Part shown: positions 23,941-31,765 of the stretch, one piece after another
Layout of the letters: each line of letters opens with the position of its first letter
Position numbering within the stretch: the stretch's first letter is position 1
Origin: JBEINZ01 sp040377825
Lineage (GTDB): Bacteria; Pseudomonadota; Alphaproteobacteria; Rhizobiales; Ancalomicrobiaceae
Length of the DNA: 36,041 nt
Assembly (NCBI GenBank): GCA_040377825.1
Contig: JBEINZ010000006.1
Span: 1 to 36,041 of the forward strand
Direction: 5' to 3'
The notes under the pieces: model-generated
Told to the model about the DNA's origin: nothing
The model's input: only the letters and a program-made list of their open reading frames with translations
The model's database searches: none
Position numbers and translations under genes: made by a program

Positions 23941-24738
23941 ATGTCGAACTTCGGTAACAACCCAGCGCGGTTCGGCTCGACCGTGGCGCGCGGCGACGCC
24001 CAGGCCATCGATCAGGGCCTGCGCGCTTACATGCTTTCGATCTATAATTACATGGGCATCGGCGTCGCGATCACCGGTCTTGCCGCGATGATCGTGTACA
24101 CCTTGGCCACGACGACGGTCGGCGCGCCGGACGCGGTTGCGACCGTTCGTGGCGGTCTGGCACTAACGGAATTCGGCCGGATCTTGTTCGTCAGCCCGCT
24201 GAAGTGGGTGGTGATGCTCGCCCCGCTCGGCCTCGTGTTCCTGCTCGGTTTCCGGGTTCAGAACATGAGCGTACCGACGGCGCAGGCGGTGTTCTGGCTT
24301 TATGCCGCGCTCGTCGGCGTCTCCTTGTCGACCATCTTCCTGGTCTACACCCACGGCTCAATCACGCAGGTGTTCTTCATCACCGCTGCGGCGTTCGGCG
24401 GCCTGTCTCTTTATGGCTACACGACTCAGCGCTCGCTCTCGGGCATGGGCTCGTTCCTGATCATGGGCCTCATCGGCATCCTGATCGCCAGCGTGGTCAA
24501 CATCTTCCTAGGCTCCTCGGCGCTGCAGTTTGCGATCTCCGTGATCGGCGTGCTCGTGTTCTCTGGCCTCACCGCCTACGACACGCAGCGCCTGAAGGAA
24601 GAGTATCTCTATGCGTGGCAGGGCGCGGACCAGGCGAGCATCGGCCGCTCGGCGATCATGGGCGCGCTGTCGCTTTATCTGAACTTCATCAACCTCTTCA
24701 CAATGCTTCTGTCGCTCTTCGGCCAGAAGCAGGAATGA
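23941..24738 (+). CDS. BAX inhibitor-1/YccA family membrane protein
   Basis: A 265-residue integral membrane protein with about seven hydrophobic segments. Features of the bacterial BI-1/YccA family: RAYMLSIYNYMGIGVAITG, FFITAAAFGGLSLYGY, TQRSLSGMGSFLIMGLIG and SGLTAYDTQRLKEEY. Eukaryotic relatives modulate calcium and cell death; bacterial members bind FtsH or conduct calcium. The function here is not shown by sequence. ATG 23941 (MSNFGNNPARFG) has AAGGA 9 nt upstream; an ATG at 23914 in frame is less likely. A classic terminator follows at once. Confidence 0.93.
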   Translation: MSNFGNNPARFGSTVARGDAQAIDQGLRAYMLSIYNYMGIGVAITGLAAMIVYTLATTTVGAPDAVATVRGGLALTEFGRILFVSPLKWVVMLAPLGLVFLLGFRVQNMSVPTAQAVFWLYAALVGVSLSTIFLVYTHGSITQVFFITAAAFGGLSLYGYTTQRSLSGMGSFLIMGLIGILIASVVNIFLGSSALQFAISVIGVLVFSGLTAYDTQRLKEEYLYAWQGADQASIGRSAIMGALSLYLNFINLFTMLLSLFGQKQE

Positions 24739-24765
24739 CCTGACAAACCTCTCGGTCATGAATTT

Positions 24766-24791
24766 GGGCGCGGCTTCGGTCGCGCCCTTTT
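24766..24791 (+). terminator. Intrinsic terminator after the BI-1 gene
   Basis: GGGCGCG (24766-24772) and CGCGCCC (24781-24787) form a GC-rich stem with an eight-base loop, followed directly by TTTT. It starts 28 nt after the stop codon. Confidence 0.8.
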
Positions 24792-24802
24792 CGTTTGGAT
24801 CT

Positions 24803-24867
24803 TAGAGCAATTCCTTGAGCCAGTCCTTTTCGTACGGATCGCTTCGATCCTGACGGGACAGGCTCTA
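24803..24867 (+). repeat. Palindromic repeat family, copy 4 (B remnant joined to A)
   Basis: The block tagagcaattcctt (24804-24816) is one edge of module B; it runs directly into module A, gagccagtccttttcg through gacaggctcta (24817-24866). The B stem has been deleted. The A stem is imperfect (cgtacggatcg against cgatcctgacg). The distal gctcta provides the TAG stop of the flavoprotein gene on the minus strand (24865-24867). Confidence 0.75.
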
Positions 24868-26037
24868 GCTCGACGGCGGGGTGTAGGGCTTGCCCACGCC
24901 GCGCCTCGCCAACATGTGGTCGCGCGGCCGGTTGATGGCATCGACCGCGAGCAGGGTGTCGTTACGGATGTAAGCGACGGAGAAGGTGCGATCAGCTGGA
25001 TTGCCGTCGACAATGACCCGATCATGATCCTGCGACAGCCCGGCGATTTGTAGCTTAATGTCGAACTGGTCCGACCAAAACCAGGGTACCGGGTCGTACT
25101 GCACGGATCCGCCGAGCATGGCCGTTGCCGCGGCCTTGGCCTGATCGACCGCGTTCTGCACGCTCTCAAGCCGGATCGACCGGCCGTAGAGGGCCGAGGG
25201 AAAGCGTGTGCAGTCGCCGGCGGCGAAGATATCGGGGGCGTTGCAGCGGGTCGTCGCATCGACCACGATGCCGTCCTGGCAGTGGATCGACGCCGCGGCG
25301 GCGATGGTGTCGTTCGGCAACGCGCCGATGGCTACCAGCACCAGGTCGGCGGGAATCGTTTCGCCCGACCCAAGCGTCACGCCGGTCACATGGCCATCAC
25401 GACCCTCCAAGCGAGCGATAGGCGTGGCGGTCCGTATTCGAACACCATGGCCTTGATGTAGATCGGTGAAGAAGGCCGAGACCTCCGGCGAAACGACGCG
25501 CCCGAGAATCCGGGCCGTCGCCTCCAGGATTGTCACGTCAAGGCCGAGCGAGCGCGCAACCGCCGCCACTTCCAACCCGATGTAACCGCCCCCGATGATG
25601 ACAATCCGTCCGCCGCGCGCCACCACGGGCCGGAGCCGGTCGACATCCGCGATCGTCCTAAGAGACAGGACACCGACAAGCGCGGCACCCTCGATGTGTA
25701 ATGGACGCGCGCGCGTCCCCGTCGCCAGAAGAAGCTTCGCATAGCCTAGGGAGCCGCCGGCGATCTGGATGCGTTTAGCGACGACGTCGATGGACTGGAC
25801 ATGCACACCCGGCCGAATGTCGACCCGTTCCTTCTCCCAAAAGGCAGGTGGGCGCAGCAGCAGATGCTCGGCGCTCATGTCGCCGGCGAGATACTTTTTG
25901 GAGAGCGGCGGGCGTTGATAGGGTGCGAATCCTTCGTCGCCGAGCACAACCAAATCGCCGTCATATCCAAGCTGCCGGAGCGATTGGGCGGCCTGCGCGC
26001 CGGCCTGTCCGGCGCCCACGATGACAATCGGTTCCAT
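24865..26037 (-). CDS. FAD-dependent ferredoxin/rubredoxin reductase-like oxidoreductase
   Basis: A 390-residue two-dinucleotide-binding-domain flavoprotein. The FAD site VGAGQAGAQAAQSLR is at the N-terminus, followed by PYQRPPLSKKYLAG, typical of NAD(P)H:ferredoxin reductases of Rieske oxygenase and P450 systems. The NAD site IVIIGGGYIGLEVAAVA lies near residue 150, and the second FAD contact is DIFAAGDCTRFPS. A C-terminal reductase domain follows. No ferredoxin or oxygenase gene is adjacent, so the electron acceptor is unknown. I start at ATG 26037; ATG 26052 adds five residues. The longer frame to 26427 overlaps the divergent ACAD gene. The stop codon is inside repeat copy 4. Confidence 0.92.
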   Translation of the reverse strand: MEPIVIVGAGQAGAQAAQSLRQLGYDGDLVVLGDEGFAPYQRPPLSKKYLAGDMSAEHLLLRPPAFWEKERVDIRPGVHVQSIDVVAKRIQIAGGSLGYAKLLLATGTRARPLHIEGAALVGVLSLRTIADVDRLRPVVARGGRIVIIGGGYIGLEVAAVARSLGLDVTILEATARILGRVVSPEVSAFFTDLHQGHGVRIRTATPIARLEGRDGHVTGVTLGSGETIPADLVLVAIGALPNDTIAAAASIHCQDGIVVDATTRCNAPDIFAAGDCTRFPSALYGRSIRLESVQNAVDQAKAAATAMLGGSVQYDPVPWFWSDQFDIKLQIAGLSQDHDRVIVDGNPADRTFSVAYIRNDTLLAVDAINRPRDHMLARRGVGKPYTPPSS

Positions 26038-26227
26038 TCGGCTCTCCAACATGGTCACGTCGACACCCCTTAACATACCGACGGGCTCAGCCGTAAAGGA
26101 ACCAGTCAATGCGCGAAACTCGACCGCGTCGATTGGTCCAAAAATCAAATTGCAGAATGTGACTGGATATCCGACGCTCAAATGACGTAGCTTCCACCCC
26201 TGCTGCGCGTCTGCTGGGAGACCTAGG

Positions 26228-27907
26228 ATGAAACATAGGCCAGCCTTGGATCGGGCCGGACTTCCCGAGCTGATGCCAAACATCCAATCCGCGATGCGGT
26301 CGCTCAACAGCCTTGTCTTGCTCGCCAAGCACCGTGTGCGCACGAGCGTGGAGACCGACGGACGCATCGACTTGGCGCGGGTTGAGCACGAACAGCGCGC
26401 CGTCCATGGCCTCGCTTGGCTCGCCACCTATGCGGAGGCGCTGCGTGAATTGGCTGACTATGCCGAAAGAATGACGACCGAAGGTCGATTCGGTCGCGTG
26501 GAAGCAGCCATCGTGCGCATCGCATTCGCGGAATATCTTGCCCAGGTCATTGGCGGAATTCCAATGAACCAGGGCGAAATCGTTCGCCCGTTGGATCTAG
26601 GCCTAACGGCGCGCGATCTATCCCTTATGCAGACGTCCGAAATCGACGCGCTGATTGCAACCGGCAGTACGCCCTCGATCCGTGCGGGTCTTGTTGAGGC
26701 GATACGGGAGAACAACGGGACCATCACGTTCGGCGATGCCGGCTTGGATGAGACGCTCGAACTGTTTCGCGCCGAGATGCGGCGGTTTGCAATTGATGCC
26801 GTCCTTCCCCATGCCCACGAATGGCATTTGACGAATGCATATATCCCGCTCGACGTGATTTCGCAGCTTGCCGCACTCGGCGTATTCGGCTTGACGATCC
26901 CCGATGCCTATGGCGGCCTTGGTCTTGGAAAGGAAGCCATGTGCGTGGTGTCCGAAGAGCTGAGCCGCGGCTATATCGGCGTTGGATCGCTCGGAACACG
27001 ATCGGAGATTGCCGCCGAGCTTATCTTGCTCGGTGGGACCGAGGCGCAAAAGGAACGGTACCTGCCGAAGATCGCCTCGGGCGAGATCTTGCCGACGGCG
27101 GTTTTCACCGAACCAAACACCGGTTCAGACCTCGGCGCCCTGCGCACCCGCGCGGTTCTTGAAGGTGACGTTTGGAAGGTCCACGGCAACAAGACCTGGA
27201 TCACCCATCCTGTTCGGGCCGATCTCATGACGCTTTTGGTGAGAACCGATCCCAGCGAGCCCGGCTACAAGGGCTTGTCGATGCTGTTGGCGTCGAAGCC
27301 ACGCGGAAGCGACCAAACGCCGTTTCCGGCGCCGGGGATGAGCGGCGGAGAAATCGAAGTTCTCGGCTATCGCGGCATGAAGGAGTATGAGATCGCCTTT
27401 GATGATTTCTCCGTCCCGGCCGAAAACTTGCTCGGTGGCAAGACCGGACAGGGCTTCAAACAACTGATGCAGACCTTCGAATCGGCTCGCATCCAGACGG
27501 CCGCCCGCGCGGTTGGTGTCGCGCAATCCGCGCTGGATCTCGGACTGAAGTATGCGCGGGAGCGTATTCAGTTCGGCAAGCCGCTCATCGCCTTTCCACG
27601 AATTTCCGACAAGATCGCGGTGATGGCGGTCGAGGTCATGATCGCCCGCCAACTGACCTATTTCTCCGCGCGTCGCAAAGATAATGGCGAGCGGTGCGAT
27701 CTGGAGGCCGGCATGGCAAAACTGCTTTCCGCACGGATTGCTTGGTCGGCCGCCGACAACGCCCTTCAGATCCACGGTGGCAACGGGTTCGCGCTGGAGT
27801 ATCCGATTTCTCGCGTGCTGTGTGATGCGCGCATCCTCAACATTTTCGAAGGCGCGGCGGAGATCCAGGCCAATGTCATAGGCCGTCGATTGCTCGATGC
27901 CGCTTGA
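26228..27907 (+). CDS. mcd: Acyl-CoA dehydrogenase family protein, probable (2S)-methylsuccinyl-CoA dehydrogenase
   Basis: A 559-residue flavoenzyme with an N-terminal extension of about 180 residues before the ACAD core, the architecture of methylsuccinyl-CoA dehydrogenase of the ethylmalonyl-CoA pathway, which oxidises methylsuccinyl-CoA to mesaconyl-CoA. The extension contains VEHEQRAVHGLAWLATYAEAL and IAFAEYLAQVIGGIPMNQGE, which I recall as similar to Mcd proteins. The core has PDAYGGLGLG, FTEPNTGSDLG, ESARIQTAARAVGVAQ and catalytic Glu541 in IFEGAAEIQ. GGGAG lies 7 nt before ATG 26228. ETF, hydroxybutyryl-CoA dehydrogenase and B12 adenosyltransferase genes downstream fit the pathway. A generic acyl-CoA dehydrogenase cannot be fully excluded. 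Confidence 0.85.
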   Translation: MKHRPALDRAGLPELMPNIQSAMRSLNSLVLLAKHRVRTSVETDGRIDLARVEHEQRAVHGLAWLATYAEALRELADYAERMTTEGRFGRVEAAIVRIAFAEYLAQVIGGIPMNQGEIVRPLDLGLTARDLSLMQTSEIDALIATGSTPSIRAGLVEAIRENNGTITFGDAGLDETLELFRAEMRRFAIDAVLPHAHEWHLTNAYIPLDVISQLAALGVFGLTIPDAYGGLGLGKEAMCVVSEELSRGYIGVGSLGTRSEIAAELILLGGTEAQKERYLPKIASGEILPTAVFTEPNTGSDLGALRTRAVLEGDVWKVHGNKTWITHPVRADLMTLLVRTDPSEPGYKGLSMLLASKPRGSDQTPFPAPGMSGGEIEVLGYRGMKEYEIAFDDFSVPAENLLGGKTGQGFKQLMQTFESARIQTAARAVGVAQSALDLGLKYARERIQFGKPLIAFPRISDKIAVMAVEVMIARQLTYFSARRKDNGERCDLEAGMAKLLSARIAWSAADNALQIHGGNGFALEYPISRVLCDARILNIFEGAAEIQANVIGRRLLDAA

Positions 27908-28222
27908 AGGTCCCGGGCCAACCGGCCGACGAGGCCACTGAGAAACAGTTGCCGCGACGGTTTCTATGTGTCCGATCGTTGCTCTTCCTTGCACCTCAAC
28001 TAAAGGCTGAGGGATATATTAACTGTTCCAGAATCTTTCCGTTGAGCTTAGTTAATTGGCATGCGATAGAAATGGTGTCACGGTCATTGCAATACTCCTG
28101 AGTGAAGACCGGTCGGCTTGCCGACCGGTCTTTGCCCATTTCAGGGCCGACTCTCGTTGGTACTTCACTTCGTGTCTGCTATCTCTCGCCCCCATGCCGA
28201 GGCTGTAAATCCATCTAGGGCG
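27908..28222. other. Low-GC intergenic gap of 315 nt before the SDR gene
   Basis: From about 27960 to 28100 the sequence is visibly more AT-rich than its surroundings and ends in a perfect terminator hairpin (28105-28132). A 65-codon frame from a TTG at 27904 ends at 28101 just before the hairpin, but it has no ribosome binding site and no recognisable sequence. The gap may be the 3' untranslated region of the ACAD gene or hold a small RNA gene. After the hairpin, about 90 nt form the leader of the SDR gene. Confidence 0.5.
28105..28132 (+). terminator. Strong intrinsic terminator
   Basis: AAGACCGGTCGGC (28105-28117) pairs perfectly with GCCGACCGGTCTT (28120-28132), 13 bp with a two-base apparent loop, followed by TG. 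It lies about 200 nt after the ACAD stop and could serve both strands. Confidence 0.7.
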
Positions 28223-29068
28223 ATGTCCATGCCAAATCGTAGTATTCTCGTGACCGGCGCATCCTCCGGCATCGGTCGTGCGGCCGCCATTGGCCTTAAG
28301 GCGCGGGGATGGAACGTTTTCGCGACCGCCCGCACGGAGGAAGATCTCCAAGGACTGCGCGCATTGGGCCTCGAAGCCTTGCGGCTCGACTACCGGGATA
28401 AGGCGTCGATCGCGGCGGCGGCCAATGTCGTTATCGAGCAATCCGGCACGGGGCTGCTCGCTCTGTTCAACAATGGGGCATACGGGCAGCTTGGTGCCGT
28501 CGAAGATCTTCGCCCCGATGTCTTGGAGATGCAGTTCCAAACAAACCTATTCGGCTGGCACGACCTAACTTGCCGTCTGCTTCCGGCCATGCGGGCGCGC
28601 GGCGCGGGGCGGATCGTGCAGTGTTCCTCCGTGCTAGGGATCGTCGCGATGCGCTATCGGGGTGCCTACATCGCCTCCAAGTTTGCTCTTGAGGGCTTGA
28701 CGGACACCCTGCGCCTCGAGCTGATGGGAACCGGCATCCACGTTTCGACGATCCGCCCGGGCCCGATCGCGACCCGATTCATCGAAAGCGCGATGGCCGC
28801 GTTTGACGCGAACATCGACGCGGAGCATTCGCCACATCGTGCGGCCTACGAGCTGCGCCGCCGACAAATGGCCAAGGGCGGTGCATCGCGGTTCAAGCTC
28901 CCGCCGGAGGCCGTCGTGAAAAAACTGGTCCATGCACTCGAAAACCCGCGGCCGAGGCCCTACTATTCGGTAACCGTGCCGACAGTGATGATGGACGTCG
29001 CGCGTCGGATCTTGCCTAATCGCGCCATGGTCGGACTGCTTGGCCGACTGTCCGATGGCGGTCAATGA
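28223..29068 (+). CDS. Short-chain dehydrogenase/reductase
   Basis: A 281-residue classical SDR: cofactor motif TGASSGIGRA (11-20), and catalytic Ser136 (QCSSVLG), Tyr149 and Lys153 in GAYIASK. The usual NNAG is altered to NNGAYG. The C-terminal segment RPGPIATRFIESA and the extra 50 residues after it resemble DltE/SDR-type oxidoreductases of unknown substrate, annotated simply as SDR family in relatives. ATG 28223 follows the strong terminator, so it has its own promoter. The next gene is the HIG1 protein, 73 nt on. Confidence 0.92.
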   Translation: MSMPNRSILVTGASSGIGRAAAIGLKARGWNVFATARTEEDLQGLRALGLEALRLDYRDKASIAAAANVVIEQSGTGLLALFNNGAYGQLGAVEDLRPDVLEMQFQTNLFGWHDLTCRLLPAMRARGAGRIVQCSSVLGIVAMRYRGAYIASKFALEGLTDTLRLELMGTGIHVSTIRPGPIATRFIESAMAAFDANIDAEHSPHRAAYELRRRQMAKGGASRFKLPPEAVVKKLVHALENPRPRPYYSVTVPTVMMDVARRILPNRAMVGLLGRLSDGGQ

Positions 29069-29141
29069 GGTTTAGGCATTGGTCATCTGCCGAAAACCCG
29101 CAACGGGCTAACAATCACCCTATCAAATCGAGGAGCAGCCG

Positions 29142-29333
29142 ATGGGCGCCGTAGCAAATAGTATCGTACCCTTCGCGATCGGCGCCGTGCTCGTTGTTCT
29201 CGTGCTTGGGTTGGTCAACATGGCCCGTGGCGGCAGCGCCAATACGTCGCAGAAGCTCATGCGTTGGCGTGTTTTTCTCCAGGCGATCGCAGTGGCGATC
29301 ATGATGGTGGCAGTTTGGGCCATGGGGCGCTGA
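29142..29333 (+). CDS. HIG1-domain twin-transmembrane protein
   Basis: A 63-residue membrane protein with two hydrophobic helices (about 8-26 and 43-60) joined by the conserved loop NMARGGSANTSQKLMRWRV. This is the bacterial HIG1/hypoxia-induced family, related to mitochondrial Rcf1-type factors that associate with cytochrome oxidase; a respiratory role here is inference. GAGGAG precedes the ATG. In Rhizobiales this gene commonly stands just before the PduO-type adenosyltransferase and etfBA; here a PagL-like gene sits between them. Confidence 0.85.
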   Translation: MGAVANSIVPFAIGAVLVVLVLGLVNMARGGSANTSQKLMRWRVFLQAIAVAIMMVAVWAMGR

Positions 29334-29381
29334 GATTAGATCAGTTGCAAATGCACGACTGAAGACCTTTTCAAATCATGC

Positions 29382-29387
29382 TATGAT
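29382..29387 (+). promoter_or_regulatory. Possible -10 box before the PagL-like gene
   Basis: TATGAT in an AT-rich stretch, with CTGAAG 17 nt upstream as a poor -35. It lies about 135 nt before the PagL-like start. The local drop in GC supports a promoter, but the match is partial. Confidence 0.25.
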
Positions 29388-29522
29388 GAGCATTCATTGA
29401 GAGTGATCCGAAACTCACTGGAGGCGCTGCGTTGATTGGATTTGGCGCCAAGTATTTCATCCGTGTTGGTTTTCTCCTTCAGGCTTTGTCGATTTTTCGC
29501 CTGATGCACCAATAGGCCGAAC

Positions 29523-30122
29523 ATGCCGAAGCAAGTCCGCCGGCCATGGATTGTGGCTTTGGTCATCCTCATGGCCATATCCTCGACGTCCCGGGTTGCC
29601 GCGGGAGATCCATCGACCCAATCGCTAGAATATCGTTGTGAAGTCTTCCGTTTTTTCGACGAGGTGCGCGGCGGCGTCTTCGCGCATGATCCAATCGACG
29701 CGGAGGCCGGCGGTGTTGATGTCTCCGTCGAGATTTTGTCTTCGCGGCTGTCGGTCAATACCGGCAATCCCTTGCTGGATCTTGCCTTCTCACCGCGGCT
29801 GAATGTCGGCGCAATGGCCATTACATCGGGTACGACGAGCTACCTCTATGCCGGTCTCGTCTGGACGGTTCCACTTTTCGAGCGCGCTTTCGCCGAAGGC
29901 GCATTCGGCGCGGCGCTAAACAACGGAGAATTAGATTTCAAGCCCGGTCGCGCGGCCATGGGTTGTCATTTGACATTCCGCGAAGCCTTCGGTCTTGGCC
30001 ACGAGTTGAGCGAGCAGGTGACCGTCATTGAGAGCATCGAACATGTCTCGCATGTCAACCTGTGCGGCGATCGCAACAGTGGTCTGACCAACAGTGGGGT
30101 TCGAATCGGATATAGGTTCTAA
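29523..30122 (+). CDS. PagL-like outer-membrane acyloxyacyl hydrolase (lipid A 3-O-deacylase family)
   Basis: A 199-residue exported protein. The signal peptide is MPKQVRRP, hydrophobic WIVALVILMAISS and cleavage near VAA (residue 27). The mature part looks like a small beta-barrel with alternating hydrophobic residues and ends in Arg-Phe, typical of outer-membrane proteins. Near the C-terminus, IEHVSHVNLC followed by GLTNSGVRIGYRF matches the His-x-Ser catalytic region of the PagL family; PagL removes the 3-O acyl chain from lipid A. The third catalytic residue (Glu) is not obvious. The closest analogues are annotated as acyloxyacyl hydrolase in Rhizobiales. It interrupts the usual HIG1-adenosyltransferase pair. 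Confidence 0.72.
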   Translation: MPKQVRRPWIVALVILMAISSTSRVAAGDPSTQSLEYRCEVFRFFDEVRGGVFAHDPIDAEAGGVDVSVEILSSRLSVNTGNPLLDLAFSPRLNVGAMAITSGTTSYLYAGLVWTVPLFERAFAEGAFGAALNNGELDFKPGRAAMGCHLTFREAFGLGHELSEQVTVIESIEHVSHVNLCGDRNSGLTNSGVRIGYRF

Positions 30123-30223
30123 ACAAGGTCTGTCAGGCGTCGAATCGAGCGGAGGGATCTGACATTCGGCGGCCGCATGGTCTAAGAGTCGGGCCGCGCT
30201 TTTCGCTAAGGAGCCTCGCATTC

Positions 30224-30802
30224 ATGGTGGTCCTCAATCGCATCTACACCCGAACCGGCGACGACGGAACGACTGCGCTGTCGACGGGGGAACGGCGATC
30301 GAAGTTCGATCTGAGGGTTGAGGCCTACGGAACCGTGGACGAGACCAACGCCACCGTCGGCCTTGCGCGGCTTCATGCGGCGGAAGCCGAGCCAATCGTC
30401 GACGCAATGCTCGGCCGCATCCAGAACGACCTTTTCGATCTCGGTGCCGATCTCGCAACACCCGAGGGCAAGACGGTCGCCTGGGAGCCGTTGCGCATAA
30501 ACGCGGCGCAGGTCGATCGGATTGAGGCCGAAATCGATCTGCTCAACGCGGATCTGAGCCCGCTGCGATCCTTCGTTCTGCCGGGCGGCACACCCGCCGC
30601 CGCCTATCTGCACCTCTGCCGTACCGTCTCTCGACGTGCCGAGCGCCTGATGGTGGCGCTCGCGCAGACCGAAGGGGAAACAGTCGGCCGACCGGCGCTG
30701 CAATACATGAACCGCTTATCGGATTTCTTCTTCGTCGCGAGCCGATGGGTCAACGATCGCGGCGCGAGGGATGTTTTGTGGGTTCCAGGTCAGAACCGAT
30801 GA
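30224..30802 (+). CDS. Cob(I)alamin adenosyltransferase, PduO type
   Basis: A 192-residue enzyme that transfers adenosyl from ATP to cob(I)alamin, producing coenzyme B12. PduO-type signatures: IYTRTGDDGTT at the N-terminus, VEAYGTVDETNA, FDLGADLATP, SFVLPGGTPAAAYLHLCRT and CRTVSRRAERLM, and QYMNRLSDFFFVASRW. AAGGAG lies upstream of the ATG. The product is needed by methylmalonyl-CoA and ethylmalonyl-CoA mutases, which fits the acyl-CoA genes around it. No cobalamin riboswitch is visible in the 101-nt spacer. Confidence 0.95.
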   Translation: MVVLNRIYTRTGDDGTTALSTGERRSKFDLRVEAYGTVDETNATVGLARLHAAEAEPIVDAMLGRIQNDLFDLGADLATPEGKTVAWEPLRINAAQVDRIEAEIDLLNADLSPLRSFVLPGGTPAAAYLHLCRTVSRRAERLMVALAQTEGETVGRPALQYMNRLSDFFFVASRWVNDRGARDVLWVPGQNR

Positions 30803-30964
30803 CGCGCCGGCCCGTCGGCGCCAAGCAATATCTCCGGCGAGCGATTTTTTGCCTTGCGTGAAAAGGATTTAATGTCGTTTTTTGCAAAGCAGATCATGAT
30901 ACCGGTGTCGTAGCGAAGCGACGGAATGATGGTTGAGCTTAGCATTGAGATAGGTGGGTCGCCG

Positions 30965-31714
30965 ATGAAAATCCTAGTGCCCGTGAAGCGGGTCGTGGAC
31001 TACAATGTCAAAATCCGCGTTAAGGCGGACGGCTCCGGCGTCGATCTCGCGAACGTGAAGATGTCGATGAATCCGTTCGATGAGATCGCGGTCGAGGAAG
31101 CCCTTCGGCTGAGAGAGGCGGGCAAGGCGAGCGAGATCATCGTTGTTTCGATCGGACCGGCCCAGGCGAGCGAAACGCTGCGGACGGGACTGGCGATGGG
31201 CGCCGATCGCGGGATTCTCGTGAAAACCGACCAAATCGTCGAGCCGCTTGCGGTCGCCAAGATCCTCAAGGCGGTGGTTGATGCGGAGGCGCCAGGGTTG
31301 GTGATCCTCGGAAAGCAGGCGATCGATGACGACATGGGCCAGACCGGTCAAATGTTGGCCGCTCTGCTCGGTTGGTCGCAGGGCACATTTGCCTCCAAGA
31401 TCCTCATCGAAGCAGATGCGATGACGCTGACCCGTGAAGTCGACGGCGGCTTACAGACGGTCGCATTGAAACTTCCCGCGATTGTGACGGCAGACCTTCG
31501 GCTGAACGAGCCGCGCTACGCGTCGCTTCCCAACATTATGAAAGCGAAGAAGAAGCCGATCGATGAAAAGACCCCCGAGGATTTCGGCGTCGACGTCACG
31601 CCACGCCTGAAAGTTCTGAAAACGGTCGAGCCGGCCACGCGAAAATCAGGCGTGAAAGTCGGATCCGTTGCCGAACTCGTTGAGAAACTGAAGTCAGAAG
31701 CCGGCGTACTTTGA
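30965..31714 (+). CDS. etfB: Electron transfer flavoprotein subunit beta
   Basis: The small subunit of ETF, which takes electrons from acyl-CoA dehydrogenases and passes them to ETF:ubiquinone oxidoreductase. It has 249 residues starting MKILVPVKRVVDYNVKIRV, with MNPFDEIAVEEALRLRE, the AMP-site region ILGKQAIDDD and GQMLAALLGW, and the recognition-loop segment LPAIVTADLRLNEPRYASLPNIMKAKKKP. I use ATG 30965; the frame open from 30926 is unsupported. It is followed by etfA 51 nt on. Confidence 0.97.
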   Translation: MKILVPVKRVVDYNVKIRVKADGSGVDLANVKMSMNPFDEIAVEEALRLREAGKASEIIVVSIGPAQASETLRTGLAMGADRGILVKTDQIVEPLAVAKILKAVVDAEAPGLVILGKQAIDDDMGQTGQMLAALLGWSQGTFASKILIEADAMTLTREVDGGLQTVALKLPAIVTADLRLNEPRYASLPNIMKAKKKPIDEKTPEDFGVDVTPRLKVLKTVEPATRKSGVKVGSVAELVEKLKSEAGVL

Positions 31715-31765
31715 CCGGTGGCCTTCCGCGGTCGATTGATGACGCCCTGCTAAAGGATACAACGC

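Noticed and set aside
24865..26427. Long version of the flavoprotein starting at 26427
   Set aside because: The added 130 residues run antisense through the ACAD N-terminus; the FAD motif starts directly after ATG 26037.
27904..28101. A 65-codon frame ending just before the strong terminator
   Set aside because: It needs a TTG start overlapping the ACAD stop, has no ribosome binding site and no recognisable sequence. A small RNA or 3' UTR is the simpler reading.
30123..30223. Cobalamin riboswitch before the adenosyltransferase
   Set aside because: The spacer is only 101 nt and lacks the B12 box; a plain AAGGAG ribosome binding site is present.
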